This document shows positions 4,896 through 5,556 of a stretch of 5,556 nt of DNA, one piece after another. How positions within the stretch are numbered: position 1 is the first letter of the stretch; each line of letters opens with the position of its first letter. The position numbers were made by a program, and so were the translations under genes. The stretch covers positions 1-5,556 of the forward strand of contig SLLU01000098.1 in the NCBI GenBank assembly GCA_007133925.1, read 5' to 3'. The DNA is from Candidatus Halarchaeoplasma halalkaliphilum. Its GTDB lineage: Archaea > Thermoplasmatota > Thermoplasmata > Halarchaeoplasmatales > Halarchaeoplasmataceae. The notes under the pieces were generated by a model. The model worked only from the letters and a program-made list of their open reading frames with translations. It searched no databases and had not been told where the DNA came from.

Positions 4896-5556
4896 ATGTG
4901 CGGGATAATAGGCATTATGGGAACAGGTAAGGCGTCGTCGGAACTATACTATGGTCTTTTTGCAATCCAGCATAGGGGCCAAAACGGTGCTGGCATGTAC
5001 GTACATGACGGTGAAAAAGGTGCCATGCATAAGGGTCCGGGATTGGTGGGAGAGGTTTTCAACAAGTCCATCCTCAATAGGCTTCAAGGAAGCAATGGTC
5101 TGGGGCACGTCAGATACCCCACCATCGGTTCCGATGTTGAAAGAGATGCCCAGCCCTTCGTAATTTCGGAACCGGTTGAGATCGCCATGGTCCACAACGG
5201 GAACATCGTTAATGTTGATCAACTTGCTAAGAAACTGGAATGCACGCTGGAATCCGAATGCGATCTAGAGGTAATACTGGCCCTTTTTTCCCACGAATTG
5301 TGCAAGGAAGACGAACTCACAAAGGAGAGTGTATTCTCGGCGGTGGGTAGGACCATGGACCGTTTGAACGGGAGTTACTCGGTGGTGGCATTGATACATG
5401 GTATAGGCATGCTCTTCTTCCGGGATCCCCACGCAATAAGACCCATGGTATACGGGGGAAAAAGGACCCTGGATGGTGTGAGCTACGCGGTAGCATCCGA
5501 GAATATCGTATTGGATATACTTGGATACGAGATAATCCGTGATATCAGGGGCGGAG
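4896..5556 (+). CDS. purF: Amidophosphoribosyltransferase (partial, 3' end off the right edge)
   Basis: PurF makes 5-phosphoribosylamine from PRPP and glutamine, the first committed step of de novo purine synthesis. The 220 residues present cover the class II (Ntn-hydrolase) glutaminase domain. Catalytic Cys2 directly follows the start Met (MCGIIGI), so there is no propeptide and Met removal would expose the nucleophile. Other marks: YYGLFAIQHRGQNGAG (18-33), GHVRYPTIG with Arg73, DAQPF (84-88), oxyanion residues Asn101-Gly102 in HNGNIVN, Asp123 in the DLEVIL segment, RDPHAIRP (176-183) and ASEN (200-203). The related glutaminase domains of GlmS and AsnB lack this QHRGQ...RDPxxIRP set. An in-frame stop at 4878-4880 leaves ATG 4896 as the only sensible start. 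No strong ribosome site is visible (weak GGTAA at 4887). The PRPP-binding domain lies outside the window, so I cannot say whether the gene is intact. Confidence 0.96.
   Translation, partial: MCGIIGIMGTGKASSELYYGLFAIQHRGQNGAGMYVHDGEKGAMHKGPGLVGEVFNKSILNRLQGSNGLGHVRYPTIGSDVERDAQPFVISEPVEIAMVHNGNIVNVDQLAKKLECTLESECDLEVILALFSHELCKEDELTKESVFSAVGRTMDRLNGSYSVVALIHGIGMLFFRDPHAIRPMVYGGKRTLDGVSYAVASENIVLDILGYEIIRDIRGG

Noticed and set aside
4951..5222. Small open frames on both strands within purF (plus 4951-5163, minus 4944-5222)
   Set aside because: Both are out of frame with the clear PurF glutaminase domain and resemble nothing recognisable.
1..5556. CRISPR array, tRNA, riboswitch, insertion sequence or long direct repeat
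   Set aside because: Intergenic space totals under 300 bases and holds only promoter-like elements. No spaced repeats, cloverleaf or transposase fragment was seen.

Overview
The window is ordinary-looking archaeal chromosome. The archaeal signs are TATA-like boxes (TTTAAA-type) about 40 to 55 bases upstream of genes, few bacterial-type ribosome sites, a GMP synthase split so that the glutaminase stands alone, and a PurF that begins directly at Met-Cys. A secreted M14 peptidase carrying a Kre9/KNH-like beta domain fits heterotrophic Euryarchaeota-type lineages such as Thermoplasmatota. That placement is inference from protein style, not from a marker search. I see no tRNA, rRNA, CRISPR array, IS element or long repeat.

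Layout, left to right. (1) Positions 1-1829, minus strand: a secreted zinc carboxypeptidase whose 3' end lies beyond the left edge. (2) 1830-2015: a divergent promoter region with AT-rich boxes and three small inverted repeats. (3) 2016-3635 plus: CTP synthase (pyrG), overlapping by ATGA with (4) 3632-4195 plus: the glutamine amidotransferase subunit of GMP synthase (guaAA). (5) 4192-4788 minus: the glutaminase of PLP synthase (pdxT), convergent with guaAA; the two TAG stop codons share one CTAG. (6) 4789-4895: a divergent promoter region with one palindromic TATA-like box. (7) 4896-5556 plus: amidophosphoribosyltransferase (purF), running off the right edge. Every stretch longer than 300 bases is occupied by a gene.

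The notable theme is that the four consecutive genes from 2016 onward are all glutamine-dependent amidotransferases or glutaminases. Three have class I (Cys-His-Glu triad) domains, and PurF is a class II (N-terminal Cys) enzyme. Together they commit glutamine amide nitrogen to CTP, GMP, PLP and the first step of purine synthesis. GTP, the downstream product of GuaAA, is a known activator of the CTP synthase glutaminase, so the pyrG-guaAA overlap makes metabolic sense. I found no convincing undescribed system. The best leads are the amidotransferase cluster, the shared CTAG stop, a promoter decamer repeated exactly, and a Thr replacing the usual Gly beside the catalytic Cys of CTP synthase.
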